Assembly (NCBI RefSeq): GCF_030315685.1
Contig: NZ_JASXSI010000003.1
Location: 248,001-312,000, forward strand
DNA: 64,000 nt
DNA from: Gordonia sp. ABSL11-1
GTDB lineage: Bacteria; Actinomycetota; Actinomycetes; Mycobacteriales; Mycobacteriaceae
Direction: 5' to 3'
Part shown: positions 36,852-45,317 of the stretch, piece by piece
Position numbering within the stretch: position 1 is the first letter of the stretch
Layout of the letters: every line of letters starts with the position of its first letter
Notes under the pieces: generated by a model
What the model was told of the DNA's origin: nothing
Databases searched by the model: none
What the model saw: only the letters and a program-made list of their open reading frames with translations
Program-made: the position numbers and the translations under genes

Positions 36852-37928
36852 TCAGAGACCGGCACCGGACGGCGACACGAGGATCTTCACGGCGGTCTCG
36901 TTGCGATGGATGAGCGTGTCGAAGCCCTTGTCGATGAGGTCGTCGAGCGCGATCCGATCGGTGATGAACGGGGCCAGGTCGACCTTGCCCTCCTCGACGA
37001 GCGCGATGGCGGCCGGGTGTGAGTTGACGTAGGCGATTGTGCCGCGCATGTCGATCTCCTTGAGCACGAGCTTCTGCATCTCGACCGAACCCGGATGCCC
37101 CCAGATGGAGACGACGACCAGAACGCCGGTGGGCTTCAGGGCGTCGAAGAGGGTGTCGAGGGCGGGCTGTACCGAGGTGCACTCGAATCCCACATCGGCC
37201 CCGCGGCCGCCGGTGATCTCGAGTACGCGTCCGACCACGTCGTCGCCGGTGGGATCGACCATGTGATCGCCGACGCCTGCGTCTGCCGCCTTCTGCCGCC
37301 GGAGCGAACTCGGCTCGCTGATGATCGTGGTGATGCCCTTGGCGTTGCAGACGGCGGCGGTGAGCAGCCCGATCGGGCCCGCGCCGGTGATGAGTGCGAC
37401 GGCTCCCGCTCCGGCGCCGCTACGTTCGACCGCATGACACCCGACGGACAGCGGCTCGATGAGCGCTGCCTGATCGAGAGGGATGTCCGATGAGATCCGG
37501 TGCACCCAGCGGCGTTTGACAGCGATCTTCTCGCCGAGTCCACCACCGCACCCGCCCAGGCCGATGAAGTTCATGTCGGGGGAGAGGTGATAGTCGTGGC
37601 TGCTCGGTCCGGTGTCCACGTCGTCGTGCAGGATGTACGGCTCGACGACGACGTGATCACCGATGGCGACGTCGTCGACGCCCGGTCCGACGGCGCTCAC
37701 CACGCCCGACATCTCGTGCCCGAGTGTGATCGGGGCGCTCTCCTTCGAGATGGGCTGGGGGTGTCCGGCCGGCGGTATGAAGATCGGCCCCTCGGCGTAC
37801 TCGTGCAGGTCGGTGCCGCAGATCCCGCACCACGCCACGTCGATCCCCACCATGCCCGGGCCCACCTCCGGCTCGGCGATGTCCTCGATCCGGATGTCGC
37901 CCCGGTCGTAGTAGCGTGCAGCCCGCAT
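36852..37928 (-). CDS. zinc-dependent alcohol dehydrogenase, 2,3-butanediol dehydrogenase type
   Basis: A 358-residue medium-chain dehydrogenase. N-terminal domain: MRAARYYDRGDIRIED, the catalytic zinc ligands in WCGICGTDLHEY (Cys) and LGHEMSGVV (His-Glu), and VVVEP. The family's structural-zinc loop is altered: the usual four cysteines are not visible in the stretch HDDVDTGPSSHDYHLSPDMNFIGLGGCGG. The NAD-binding motif is ITGAGPIGLLTAAV. The spacing and the HPQPISKESAPITLGHE block resemble (R,R)-butanediol dehydrogenases. GAGGAG precedes the ATG at 37926-37928. It diverges from the WS/DGAT gene. Confidence 0.85.
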   Translation of the reverse strand: MRAARYYDRGDIRIEDIAEPEVGPGMVGIDVAWCGICGTDLHEYAEGPIFIPPAGHPQPISKESAPITLGHEMSGVVSAVGPGVDDVAIGDHVVVEPYILHDDVDTGPSSHDYHLSPDMNFIGLGGCGGGLGEKIAVKRRWVHRISSDIPLDQAALIEPLSVGCHAVERSGAGAGAVALITGAGPIGLLTAAVCNAKGITTIISEPSSLRRQKAADAGVGDHMVDPTGDDVVGRVLEITGGRGADVGFECTSVQPALDTLFDALKPTGVLVVVSIWGHPGSVEMQKLVLKEIDMRGTIAYVNSHPAAIALVEEGKVDLAPFITDRIALDDLIDKGFDTLIHRNETAVKILVSPSGAGL

Positions 37929-38030
37929 GGTGCTCTCCTCGTCGTCGAAGGCCGTTACCGGCCCCTGCGACTCCACTCCCGCCGCGGTGGTGGGTCAACC
38001 GTTGCATCGGGTTGCAGATCCCCGGGGCAC

Positions 38031-38036
38031 TACGAT
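38031..38036 (+). promoter_or_regulatory. -10 element (TACGAT) of a leaderless WS/DGAT transcript
   Basis: TACGAT ends 7 bases before the GTG at 38044; no ribosome binding site is present. Confidence 0.45.
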
Positions 38037-38043
38037 CATCGAT

Positions 38044-39567
38044 GTGGTGAACCGACTCTCCCCGCGCGACGCGATGTACTACTTCCTCGACGAGTCCGGG
38101 TCCACCACACACCTCGGAGCGCTGCTGATCCTCGATCCGCAGGGATCCGACGCCACCGCCTCGCGCTCCTCGCGCAGCACGAAGACCGCGGACACCGGTG
38201 CGAAGAAGTCGCCTTCGGCGAGAGCCACCCCGGACGCCGGATCCGAGCGCCCCACGGTTCTGCCGCTCGACTACCCGCGGCTGGTCGCGCTCGTGGAGAA
38301 TCGCCTCCAGTTGGTGCCCCGCTATCGGCAGGTGGTCCGCGAGGTCACCCTCGGGCTGGCCCGGCCGGTGTGGGTCGATGACCCGGACTTCGACATCAAC
38401 TTCCACATCCGGCGCTCGGGCCTGCCCCGACCTGGCGACACCGCACAATTGCAGGATCTGATCTCGCGGGTCATGTCGCGTCCGCTCGACCGCACCCGGC
38501 CGTTGTGGGAGATGTATCTGATCGAGGGGTTGCCCGACGGCAGGCTCGCCATCCTCACCAAGACGCACCGCTGCCTGGTCGACGGCGGCGGCGCCCGCGA
38601 GATCAGTGAGGTCATCTGCGACGAGACGCGCGCGGTCGAGATGCTCGCCGAGGACCTGTGGATGCCGGGCGCGCCGCCGGGAACCGCACATCTGGCGCTC
38701 GGTGCCCTCGCCGAGGCGCTGTCGCGGCCCGGCGATCTCGTCGACTCGGTGGTGCACGGCAACTCGATCATCGCCGACATCCGCGGTACAGCAGAGGGTG
38801 CACTGCGCCGGGTGGGTAACGTGGTCCAGCAGATCACCGATTCGGCCCCGTCGAGTCCGCTGAACAGCGCCACGACGTCGACGCGCAGCTTCGCGGTGGC
38901 ATCGGTCCCGCGACGGGGCTGTGCCAAGATCGCCGATCGCTACGACTGCACCGTGAACGACGTCGAGCTCGCGATCATCTCCGGTGTCATGCGCCGCTGG
39001 ATGCTGTCCTACGACGAGTCGGTCCGTGCCGGCGACACGGTACGTGTGGTCCTGCCGCTGTCGGCGCGCGACCCCGCCGTGGAACGACGAGCCGAGTCCG
39101 ACGGACGGTGGATCACCGTCGGCAAGCCCAGCTTTGTCACGGATCTTCCTGTGGGGGAGGATAATCCGACTGTGCGGCTGGCCCAGGTCGCCGGACTGGC
39201 GAATCGGTATGCGCAGTCGTCGCGGCGACTATCGATGGGACCACAACCGCTGCTGCCCGAGCTGGGTGTGGTGCCGTTCCCGGAGCTGAGTTCGAGGGCG
39301 TTCCGCAGTCTCAACCGGCGGAACTACAACGTGCCGGTCGCGATGGGCACTACCCCGGTGGCCGCAAAGTACGTCGGCAGCTGCGTGGTGACTCAGATGT
39401 ATGCGATCCCGACGCTCATGGCCCAGCGTGCTCTCGCGATCACCATCACCGACTATCACGACAACCTGCAGTTCGCGTTCATCGCCGACCGCGGCGTGAT
39501 GAGTGATCTCCCCGCGCTCACCGAGTATGTGACCGAGTCGTTCGAGGAACTTCTCGTCACGAAGTGA
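38044..39567 (+). CDS. wax-ester synthase/diacylglycerol acyltransferase homologue with degenerate active site
   Basis: A 507-residue WS/DGAT (Tgs) family protein, usually making triacylglycerol or wax esters. It starts with the family signature NRLSPRDAMYYFLDES and has DDPDFDINFHIRRSGLPRPG, SRPLDRTRPLWEMYLIEGL and the C-terminal NVPGP-like region. The catalytic motif HHxxxDG appears as H175-R-C-L-V-D-G181: the second histidine, held to be the base, is Arg. Residues 32-70 are a Ser/Ala/Lys-rich insertion between the first strand and LPLDYPRLVALVENRL. The start GTG at 38044 fits a leaderless message. Located where M. tuberculosis has Rv3234c/Rv3233c. Activity is doubtful. Confidence 0.85.
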   Translation: MVNRLSPRDAMYYFLDESGSTTHLGALLILDPQGSDATASRSSRSTKTADTGAKKSPSARATPDAGSERPTVLPLDYPRLVALVENRLQLVPRYRQVVREVTLGLARPVWVDDPDFDINFHIRRSGLPRPGDTAQLQDLISRVMSRPLDRTRPLWEMYLIEGLPDGRLAILTKTHRCLVDGGGAREISEVICDETRAVEMLAEDLWMPGAPPGTAHLALGALAEALSRPGDLVDSVVHGNSIIADIRGTAEGALRRVGNVVQQITDSAPSSPLNSATTSTRSFAVASVPRRGCAKIADRYDCTVNDVELAIISGVMRRWMLSYDESVRAGDTVRVVLPLSARDPAVERRAESDGRWITVGKPSFVTDLPVGEDNPTVRLAQVAGLANRYAQSSRRLSMGPQPLLPELGVVPFPELSSRAFRSLNRRNYNVPVAMGTTPVAAKYVGSCVVTQMYAIPTLMAQRALAITITDYHDNLQFAFIADRGVMSDLPALTEYVTESFEELLVTK

Positions 39568-39636
39568 CGTGCGCGGGGCGCGACGGCTGCGGCGGCTAAG
39601 GTTGGCGCTGGAGTCGATGGTGAGGGGATGGGTGCG

Positions 39637-40203
39637 ATGAGAGTGTATCTACCGGCGACGCTGGCGATGCTGATGCAACTCACCGAGACGGGTGAGTTCC
39701 GGGCGCGCGGTGGCACCGGATTCGCGCTGACGCCGACGCTGCGGGAGTCGTTCCGTTCGGGTGACGACGAGGAACTGTCCGAGGTGGCCATGCGCGAGGC
39801 GGCCCGCGCATCACTGCGGTTGCTCGCCGGCGAGGCGCCAGAACCGGGCGACGCCCTCGCCGACGCCGAGCTGGTCGCCGACGAGGCGACCACGAAACCC
39901 GGTGACACGCCACGCCTTCCGCCACGTCGGGTGGTCGTCGCCGCTGACGTCGACACCGTGACCCTGCATCCGGAACTCGATGATGCCGTCGTGCGGATCG
40001 GGGGGCCCGTGCCGATCGACGACATCGCGTCGGTGCACGTCGACGTCGCCGAGGCCGAGGACAAGGTCCGGGCCGCGGTCGTCGTCATCGACGCCGCAGA
40101 TCTCGGCGACCAGGACGCCGAACTCGCCGTCGGTGACGTCGAGGACTTCGATCTGGCGTGGTACGCCACCCAGGAACTGCCCTTTCTGCTCGAACTGCTC
40201 TGA
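39637..40203 (+). CDS. Rv3231c-like conserved protein (DUF6912)
   Basis: A 188-residue protein starting MRVYLPATLAMLMQL. It has EAARASLRLLAGE, PPRRVVVAADVDTVTLHPELDDAVVRIG, and DDIASVHVDVAEAEDKVRAAVVVIDAADLGD, ending DLAWYATQELPFLLELL. The family is conserved next to desA3/Rv3230c in mycobacteria and has no known function. The second ATG (39637) was preferred because AGGGG lies about 10 bases upstream. Confidence 0.8.
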   Translation: MRVYLPATLAMLMQLTETGEFRARGGTGFALTPTLRESFRSGDDEELSEVAMREAARASLRLLAGEAPEPGDALADAELVADEATTKPGDTPRLPPRRVVVAADVDTVTLHPELDDAVVRIGGPVPIDDIASVHVDVAEAEDKVRAAVVVIDAADLGDQDAELAVGDVEDFDLAWYATQELPFLLELL

Positions 40204-40252
40204 CGAACCGTCCCACTGCCGGGGCGATGTTGCACTCCGCCGACGGTCGCGT

Positions 40253-40272
40253 AACCTACGGAAGCGTAAGTT
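40253..40272. promoter_or_regulatory. operator-like site AACCTACG-N3-GCGTAAGTT before the reductase
   Basis: The two arms are an imperfect inverted repeat (AACCTACG versus AACTTACGC on the other strand). The same arms, with only the three central bases changed, recur at 42679-42698 before the first desaturase. It lies 41 bases before the reductase start. Likely a repressor site, possibly TetR-type. Confidence 0.7.
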
Positions 40273-40313
40273 GGCTGTCCGCCGCATCCGGCGGTGAGTG
40301 AGGTGGTGCTCAA

Positions 40314-41444
40314 GTGGGTTGGCTCGAGCGTTTCGAAGAACCGGTGGCCGACGTCGCCGCCCGCAGTCGCGCCGCGCACTGGGCGCGAGCGGCGTTCTCG
40401 CGCATCACCACCCCGCTCCTGCCCGACGACTACCTGCACCTCGCGAACCCGCTCTGGTCGGCCCGCGAACTGCGCGGCAAGGTCGTCTCGGTCACTCCGG
40501 AGACGGAAGACACGGCCACGATCCGTATCCGTCCCGGATGGGGATTCTCGTTCGACTACGAGCCCGGGCAGTACGTCGGCATCGGTGTGCTGATGAAGGG
40601 CCGCTGGACCTGGCGCTCGTATTCGCTCACGTCGGCGCCGGGCGTGGAACGCGCCACCGGGGACTCCGCCACGCGAACGATCTCGATCACGGTCAAGGCG
40701 ATGCCCGAGGGCTTCTTGTCATCCCACCTGGTGAACGGTCTCCGAGAGGGCACCGTGGTACGGCTGGCCGCCCCGCAGGGTGAGTTCGTCCTGCCCGACC
40801 CGCTGCCGTCGAAGATCCTCTTCGCCACAGCGGGTAGCGGGATCACCCCGATCATCTCCATGCTGCGCATGATCGAGCACCGTGGGCAGTCGACCGACAT
40901 CCGCGTGGTGCACTCGACTCCGACGCCCGCGGATCTGATGTTCGCAGAGGAACTCTCGGAGCTGGCGTCGGCCGGGGTCATCGATCTGCACATCCAGTAC
41001 ACGAGGGCAGACGGCAAGATCGGCCCGGACCGCCTCGCGCAGCTCGTCCCCGATTGGCGTGAACGCCAGACCTGGGCCTGTGGCCCCACCGGGTTCCTCG
41101 ATGCGGTACACGGCATGTACACCGATGCCGATGTGGCGTCGCACCTGCACATCGAGCGGTTCGCCCTCGAACGCGGCGCCGTCGGCGCCCAGGGTGGGAC
41201 CGTCACCTTCGGCCGGACGGGTCAGGCCGCCGAGGTCGACGGTGCGACCACCCTTCTCGAGGCCGGCGAACAGGCCGGGGTGCTGATGCCGTTCGGGTGC
41301 CGGATGGGCATCTGTCAGAGCTGCGTCGTCATGCTGGACAAGGGCTGTGTCCGCGATCTGCGGAGCGGTGTCGAGCACGTCGAGGGTGAACGCATCCAGA
41401 CATGTATCAGTGCTGCTGCGGGGGATTGCACTCTCGACGTGTGA
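40314..41444 (+). CDS. ferredoxin reductase-type oxidoreductase (desaturase electron donor)
   Basis: A 376-residue protein of three domains: an FAD domain ([22 protein letters not shown]), an NAD(P)H domain ([30 protein letters not shown]) and a C-terminal plant-type 2Fe-2S domain ([16 protein letters not shown] with the last Cys in IQTCIS). It is the homologue of Rv3230c, which passes electrons from NADPH to the acyl desaturase DesA3. AGGTGG precedes the GTG start by 7 bases. The operator shared with the first desaturase supports a common role. Confidence 0.92.
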   Translation: MGWLERFEEPVADVAARSRAAHWARAAFSRITTPLLPDDYLHLANPLWSARELRGKVVSVTPETEDTATIRIRPGWGFSFDYEPGQYVGIGVLMKGRWTWRSYSLTSAPGVERATGDSATRTISITVKAMPEGFLSSHLVNGLREGTVVRLAAPQGEFVLPDPLPSKILFATAGSGITPIISMLRMIEHRGQSTDIRVVHSTPTPADLMFAEELSELASAGVIDLHIQYTRADGKIGPDRLAQLVPDWRERQTWACGPTGFLDAVHGMYTDADVASHLHIERFALERGAVGAQGGTVTFGRTGQAAEVDGATTLLEAGEQAGVLMPFGCRMGICQSCVVMLDKGCVRDLRSGVEHVEGERIQTCISAAAGDCTLDV

Positions 41445-41471
41445 GTACCGTGCGCCAATCGCGCCTGCCGA

Positions 41472-41477
41472 TAAGCT
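41472..41477 (+). promoter_or_regulatory. -10 element (TAAGCT) of a leaderless acetyltransferase transcript
   Basis: TAAGCT ends 7 bases before the ATG at 41485; there is no ribosome binding site. Confidence 0.4.
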
Positions 41478-41484
41478 GTGTCGG

Positions 41485-42561
41485 ATGTGCACCGATGTTC
41501 CCGTTCTACGAGATGACGTCGTGACGCTGCGCGGGCACCGCGCCGGCGACGTCGACCGGGTGCTCGAGATGGCCTCGGACCCCGAGATGGGCCGATGGAC
41601 AACGGTTCCCACGCCCTATACGCGGGCCGATGCCGAGAAGTTCGTGTTCGAGAGCGTCCCGCGGGGATGGTCGGGCGGATCGGCGATGAGCTGGGCGATC
41701 GAGTACGACGGTCGCTTCGTCGGCAACGTCGACATCCGTGGTGAAAGCGTGGTCGCCGACATCGGATTCGCGCTGCACCCCGATGCGCGCGGCCGAGGAC
41801 TGATGCGCCGGGCGGCCGAACTGGCTCTGGCGTACGCGTTCGAGCGGGCGGGCAAGCGGGTTGTGCACTGGAAGGCGCCCGTCGGAAACCTCGCAAGTCT
41901 ACGGGTGGCCCACGCATGCGGCTTCACCCTCCACGCGCGGGTCCCGGACCTGCTCGACCTGCGCGGCGACCTGCGCGATGCCTGGTGTGGCTCGATCCGT
42001 GCGGACGACACCGCTGATCCCAAGAGCGCCTGGTGGGCAACGACATTCGAGACCGAACGATTCCGGCTTCGACCTCTCGCGGAGAAGGACGACGAACGAA
42101 TCCGCGAGACCCTCGACGATCCGGTGTCTCGCAAGTACCTCTTCGGTCGCCCCTCGCCGCTGACCATCGAGCACGCGGCCGCCGAGCGGACCCGCAAGTG
42201 GTGGACCGCCGCGCGCGGGGAGACGTGCACGTGGGCCGTCACCGACCCCGCCGACGACGTGTACCTCGGTGACATCACGCTCCTCGACATCGACGAGGTG
42301 ACCGGGGCGGAGGCGGGCTTCTACACGCATCCGGACTCGCGGGGGGTCGGAGCGCTCGGCGAGACGTTCCCGGCCGTCGTCGAGCACGCCTTCGATGTGC
42401 TCGGTCTCCGGCGGCTCACGCTGTTCGCCGCCGACAGCAACACCGGTAGCAAAGCGCTCGCCGAGGCCGCCGGATTCCGCTGGTTCGGCACCCAACCGCT
42501 CGCCGCACGATCGGACGGGGTGTTCGAGGACCTCGTCGGCTACGAACTCCTGCGACCCTGA
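41485..42561 (+). CDS. tandem GNAT acetyltransferase
   Basis: A 358-residue protein made of two GNAT domains. Domain 1 (about 1-165) has IGFALHPDARGRGLMRRAAELALAYAFERAG, with the acetyl-CoA loop RGRGLM, and PVGNLASLRVAHACGFTLHARV. Domain 2 (about 175-358) has FRLRPLAEKDDERI and AGFYTHPDSRGVGALGETFPAVVEHAFDVLGLRRLTLFAADSNTGSKALAEAAGFRWFG. In domain 2 the loop SRGVGAL departs from the R/Q-x-x-G-x-G/A consensus. It resembles RimJ/RimL-type enzymes; the substrate is unknown. It separates the reductase from the desaturases. Confidence 0.85.
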   Translation: MCTDVPVLRDDVVTLRGHRAGDVDRVLEMASDPEMGRWTTVPTPYTRADAEKFVFESVPRGWSGGSAMSWAIEYDGRFVGNVDIRGESVVADIGFALHPDARGRGLMRRAAELALAYAFERAGKRVVHWKAPVGNLASLRVAHACGFTLHARVPDLLDLRGDLRDAWCGSIRADDTADPKSAWWATTFETERFRLRPLAEKDDERIRETLDDPVSRKYLFGRPSPLTIEHAAAERTRKWWTAARGETCTWAVTDPADDVYLGDITLLDIDEVTGAEAGFYTHPDSRGVGALGETFPAVVEHAFDVLGLRRLTLFAADSNTGSKALAEAAGFRWFGTQPLAARSDGVFEDLVGYELLRP

Positions 42562-42678
42562 TCGCACTCCGATCTGACCGCTTCGCGAGCGTGTCGACAC
42601 GCGATCGCGCCCGCTGCAGTGTCATGGGTCACATTCGTCGGTCCGTATCGTCGAAGGGTGGACAGGCGCAGCCCAAGC

Positions 42679-42698
42679 AACCTACGCTTGCGTAAGTT
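42679..42698. promoter_or_regulatory. operator-like site AACCTACG-N3-GCGTAAGTT before the first desaturase
   Basis: Identical arms to the site at 40253-40272, with CTT instead of GAA in the centre, 31 bases before the desaturase ATG. It probably binds the same repressor. Confidence 0.7.
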
Positions 42699-42729
42699 AC
42701 GGAATGGTAGGTCGACCCGAGGGAGCTAT

Positions 42730-44043
42730 ATGGCCATCACGGACATCCCCGAATACGCGCATCTGTCCCCGGCGGACGTCGAGGCGCTCGGTGCCGAGCT
42801 CGACGCCATCCGCGCCGACATCGAGGCGGACCGAGGCGAACGCGACGCGCGATACATCCGGAACACGATCCGGTTCCAGCGCGGTATGGAACTCGCCGGA
42901 CGTGCCCTGATCTTCGGCTCCACCAAGCGATCGGCCTGGTGGGCCGGTGCCGGCGCCCTCGGCGTCGCGAAGATCGTCGAGAACATGGAACTCGGCCACA
43001 ACGTGATGCACGGGCAGTGGGACTGGATGAACGATCCCGAGGTGCACTCGACGACCTGGGAGTGGGACAACACCGATCCGTCGGCGCACTGGAAGCACAC
43101 CCACAACTACATCCATCACAAGTACACGAACGTGCTCGGCATGGACGACGACGTGGGCTACGGCCTGCTGCGGGTCACGCGCGACCAGCGCTGGCGTCCG
43201 TTCTATCTGGGTAATCTCGCCTACAACACGATCCTGGCCCTACTCTTCGAATACGGTGTCGCCGCACAGCATCTCGAGCTGGCGAAGAAGAGGAAGACGC
43301 CGGAGGCCAAGGAGCAGTTCCGCCGCGACCTCGCCGATGTCGGCAAGAAGGTCGGCAAACAGGTGGCCAAGGACTACGTGGTCTACCCCGCGCTGGTGAG
43401 TGCTGCGACCGGCCGTCGGGTCGGGTTCGGCCGGGCCTACCGCAAGGCCGCCACCGCCAACGTCATGGGCAACATCGTCCGCAACCTCTGGACGAACGCG
43501 GTCATCTTCTGCGGGCACTTCCCGGACGGCGCGGAGAAGTTCACCAAGCAGGATGTGGACAGCGAGACGCAGGCCGAGTGGTACCTGCGGCAGATGCTGG
43601 GCAGCGCCAACTTCCACGCCGGTCCGGTGATGGGCTTCATGAGCGGCAACCTGTCGTATCAGATCGAGCACCACATCTTCCCGGACCTGCCGAGCAACCG
43701 GCTTCCCGAGATCTCCGTGCGGGTCCGTGCGCTGTGTGAGAAGTACGACCTCCCGTACACGACCGGGTCGCTGCCTGTGCAGTATGCGAAGTCGTGGCGC
43801 ACCATCGCGAAGCTGTCGCTGCCGAACAAGTATCTGAAGGCGACCGCCGACGACGCGCCCGAGACGGCGTCCGAGCGACGGTTCAAGCAGGGCCTGCCCG
43901 AGGGGGTTCGGCTGCAGTCCGAACTCGATCCGGCCACCGGTCGGCGCAAGGGTCTCGTGTCGGCGATGACCGCCTTACGTGGTCGCGGACGTCGACGGAG
44001 CGCCCGGGTGGCAACGGACAGCGAACAGCGGCGGGCCGCCTGA
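42730..44043 (+). CDS. DesA3-like membrane fatty-acid desaturase, copy 1
   Basis: A 437-residue di-iron acyl desaturase. The histidine boxes are H90-NVM-H94, WKHTHNYIHHKYTN (123-134) and YQIEHHIFPDLPSNR (near 320). Between them lie hydrophobic segments typical of membrane desaturases. DesA3 in mycobacteria forms oleic acid from stearoyl-CoA with Rv3230c as electron donor; the same reaction is likely here. The C-terminal tail (about 400-437) is basic and differs from copy 2. GGGAG lies 6 bases before the ATG at 42730. Confidence 0.92.
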   Translation: MAITDIPEYAHLSPADVEALGAELDAIRADIEADRGERDARYIRNTIRFQRGMELAGRALIFGSTKRSAWWAGAGALGVAKIVENMELGHNVMHGQWDWMNDPEVHSTTWEWDNTDPSAHWKHTHNYIHHKYTNVLGMDDDVGYGLLRVTRDQRWRPFYLGNLAYNTILALLFEYGVAAQHLELAKKRKTPEAKEQFRRDLADVGKKVGKQVAKDYVVYPALVSAATGRRVGFGRAYRKAATANVMGNIVRNLWTNAVIFCGHFPDGAEKFTKQDVDSETQAEWYLRQMLGSANFHAGPVMGFMSGNLSYQIEHHIFPDLPSNRLPEISVRVRALCEKYDLPYTTGSLPVQYAKSWRTIAKLSLPNKYLKATADDAPETASERRFKQGLPEGVRLQSELDPATGRRKGLVSAMTALRGRGRRRSARVATDSEQRRAA

Positions 44044-44060
44044 TCACCTGCACCATCTCC

Positions 44061-44090
44061 CGACGCGACGGTCCGCGGACCGTCGCGTCG
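44061..44090. terminator. 30-bp perfect palindrome between the desaturases
   Basis: Two 15-bp arms (CGACGCGACGGTCCG and its complement) meet without a spacer, so the RNA would fold into a long GC-rich hairpin. It follows the stop of copy 1 by about 18 bases and precedes the -10 element of copy 2. Confidence 0.65.
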
Positions 44091-44099
44091 GGGTGCGGG

Positions 44100-44105
44100 C
44101 ATAAT
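44100..44105 (+). promoter_or_regulatory. -10 element (CATAAT) of the second desaturase
   Basis: CATAAT ends 8 bases before the ATG at 44114, without a ribosome binding site, suggesting a leaderless transcript separate from copy 1. Confidence 0.45.
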
Positions 44106-44113
44106 GGGGTTCA

Positions 44114-45313
44114 ATGGCCATAACCGACATCAATGCCTACGCCCACCTCAGCGATGCCGACGTGGAGGCGCTGGGCGCGGAACTCGACGCGTTGCGCCGC
44201 GAGATCGAAGCCGACCGGGGAGTGCGCGACGTGCGCTACCTGCGGCGGACGATCTTTGCGCATCGCGCACTCGAGGTCGCCGGACGCCTGGCGCTGTTCG
44301 GCAGCCACAAGCGGTCGCTCTGGTTGCTGGGCACCGGCGCACTCGCCCTCTCGAAGATCATCGAGAACATGGAGCTCGGCCACAATGTGATGCACGGGCA
44401 ATGGGATTGGATGAACGATCCCGAGGTCCATTCCACGACGTGGGAATGGGACATGGTCTGCGCGTCGCCGCACTGGAAGCACTCGCACAACTACATCCAT
44501 CACAAGTACACGAACGTGGTCGGGATGGATCACGACGTGGGCTACAAGATCCTGCGTGTCACCCGGGACGAACCGTGGGAGCCGCGACGCGCGCTGCAGC
44601 CCTTGTTCAACGTCCTGCTGGCCGCCACCTTCGAATGGGGTATCGGACTGCACGACCTCGCCCTCAAAGAGGTCATCGCGGGGGAGAAGCCCAAAGAAGA
44701 GGCGATCCCGCAGATCAAGTTGTTCCTGCGCAAGATCGGCCGCCAGGTGGGCAAGGACTACGTCCTGTTCCCGGCCCTGACCGGTCCCAACTTCCGCCAT
44801 GCGCTGACCGCGAATCTGAGTGCCAACCTCATCCGCAACCTGTGGGCGTACGTCGTCATCTTCTGTGGGCATTTCCCGGACGGCGCAGAGAAATTCACCG
44901 TCGACTCGCTCGACGACGAGACACCGGGACAGTGGTACCTCCGGCAGATGCTGGGTACCGCCAACTTCGACGCCGGGCCCGCCATGGCGTTCCTGAGCGG
45001 CAACCTCTGCTACCAGATCGAACACCACCTGTACCCCGATCTGCCCAGCAATCGGTACGCCGAGATGTCGGTGCGGATTCGCGAGCTGTGCGACAAGTAC
45101 GACCTGCCGTACACGACCGGTTCGCTGTTCGTGCAGTACATGCAGACCTTGCGGACCATCAACAAGCTCGCGTTGCCGGATCGGTTCCTCCGCGACACCG
45201 CCGACGACGCACCCGAGACCGCGTCCGAACGCCGGTTCGCCGGGATGCCGGCCACCCGCGGCCTCAAGACGGCCATCGCGGAACTGCGTCGGAAGAAGTT
45301 GTCGCGGAACTGA
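44114..45313 (+). CDS. DesA3-like membrane fatty-acid desaturase, copy 2
   Basis: A 399-residue paralogue of copy 1. The histidine boxes are conserved: MELGHNVMHGQWDWMND, HWKHSHNYIHHKYTNVVGMDHD and CYQIEHHLYPDLPSNR. It differs from copy 1 mostly around 155-220 and lacks the basic C-terminal extension. Both are probably stearoyl- or acyl-chain desaturases using the reductase at 40314-41444. It lacks the operator-like site found before copy 1, so the two copies may be regulated differently. It converges with the MFS gene, 4 bases away. Confidence 0.92.
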   Translation: MAITDINAYAHLSDADVEALGAELDALRREIEADRGVRDVRYLRRTIFAHRALEVAGRLALFGSHKRSLWLLGTGALALSKIIENMELGHNVMHGQWDWMNDPEVHSTTWEWDMVCASPHWKHSHNYIHHKYTNVVGMDHDVGYKILRVTRDEPWEPRRALQPLFNVLLAATFEWGIGLHDLALKEVIAGEKPKEEAIPQIKLFLRKIGRQVGKDYVLFPALTGPNFRHALTANLSANLIRNLWAYVVIFCGHFPDGAEKFTVDSLDDETPGQWYLRQMLGTANFDAGPAMAFLSGNLCYQIEHHLYPDLPSNRYAEMSVRIRELCDKYDLPYTTGSLFVQYMQTLRTINKLALPDRFLRDTADDAPETASERRFAGMPATRGLKTAIAELRRKKLSRN

Positions 45314-45317
45314 TCCG

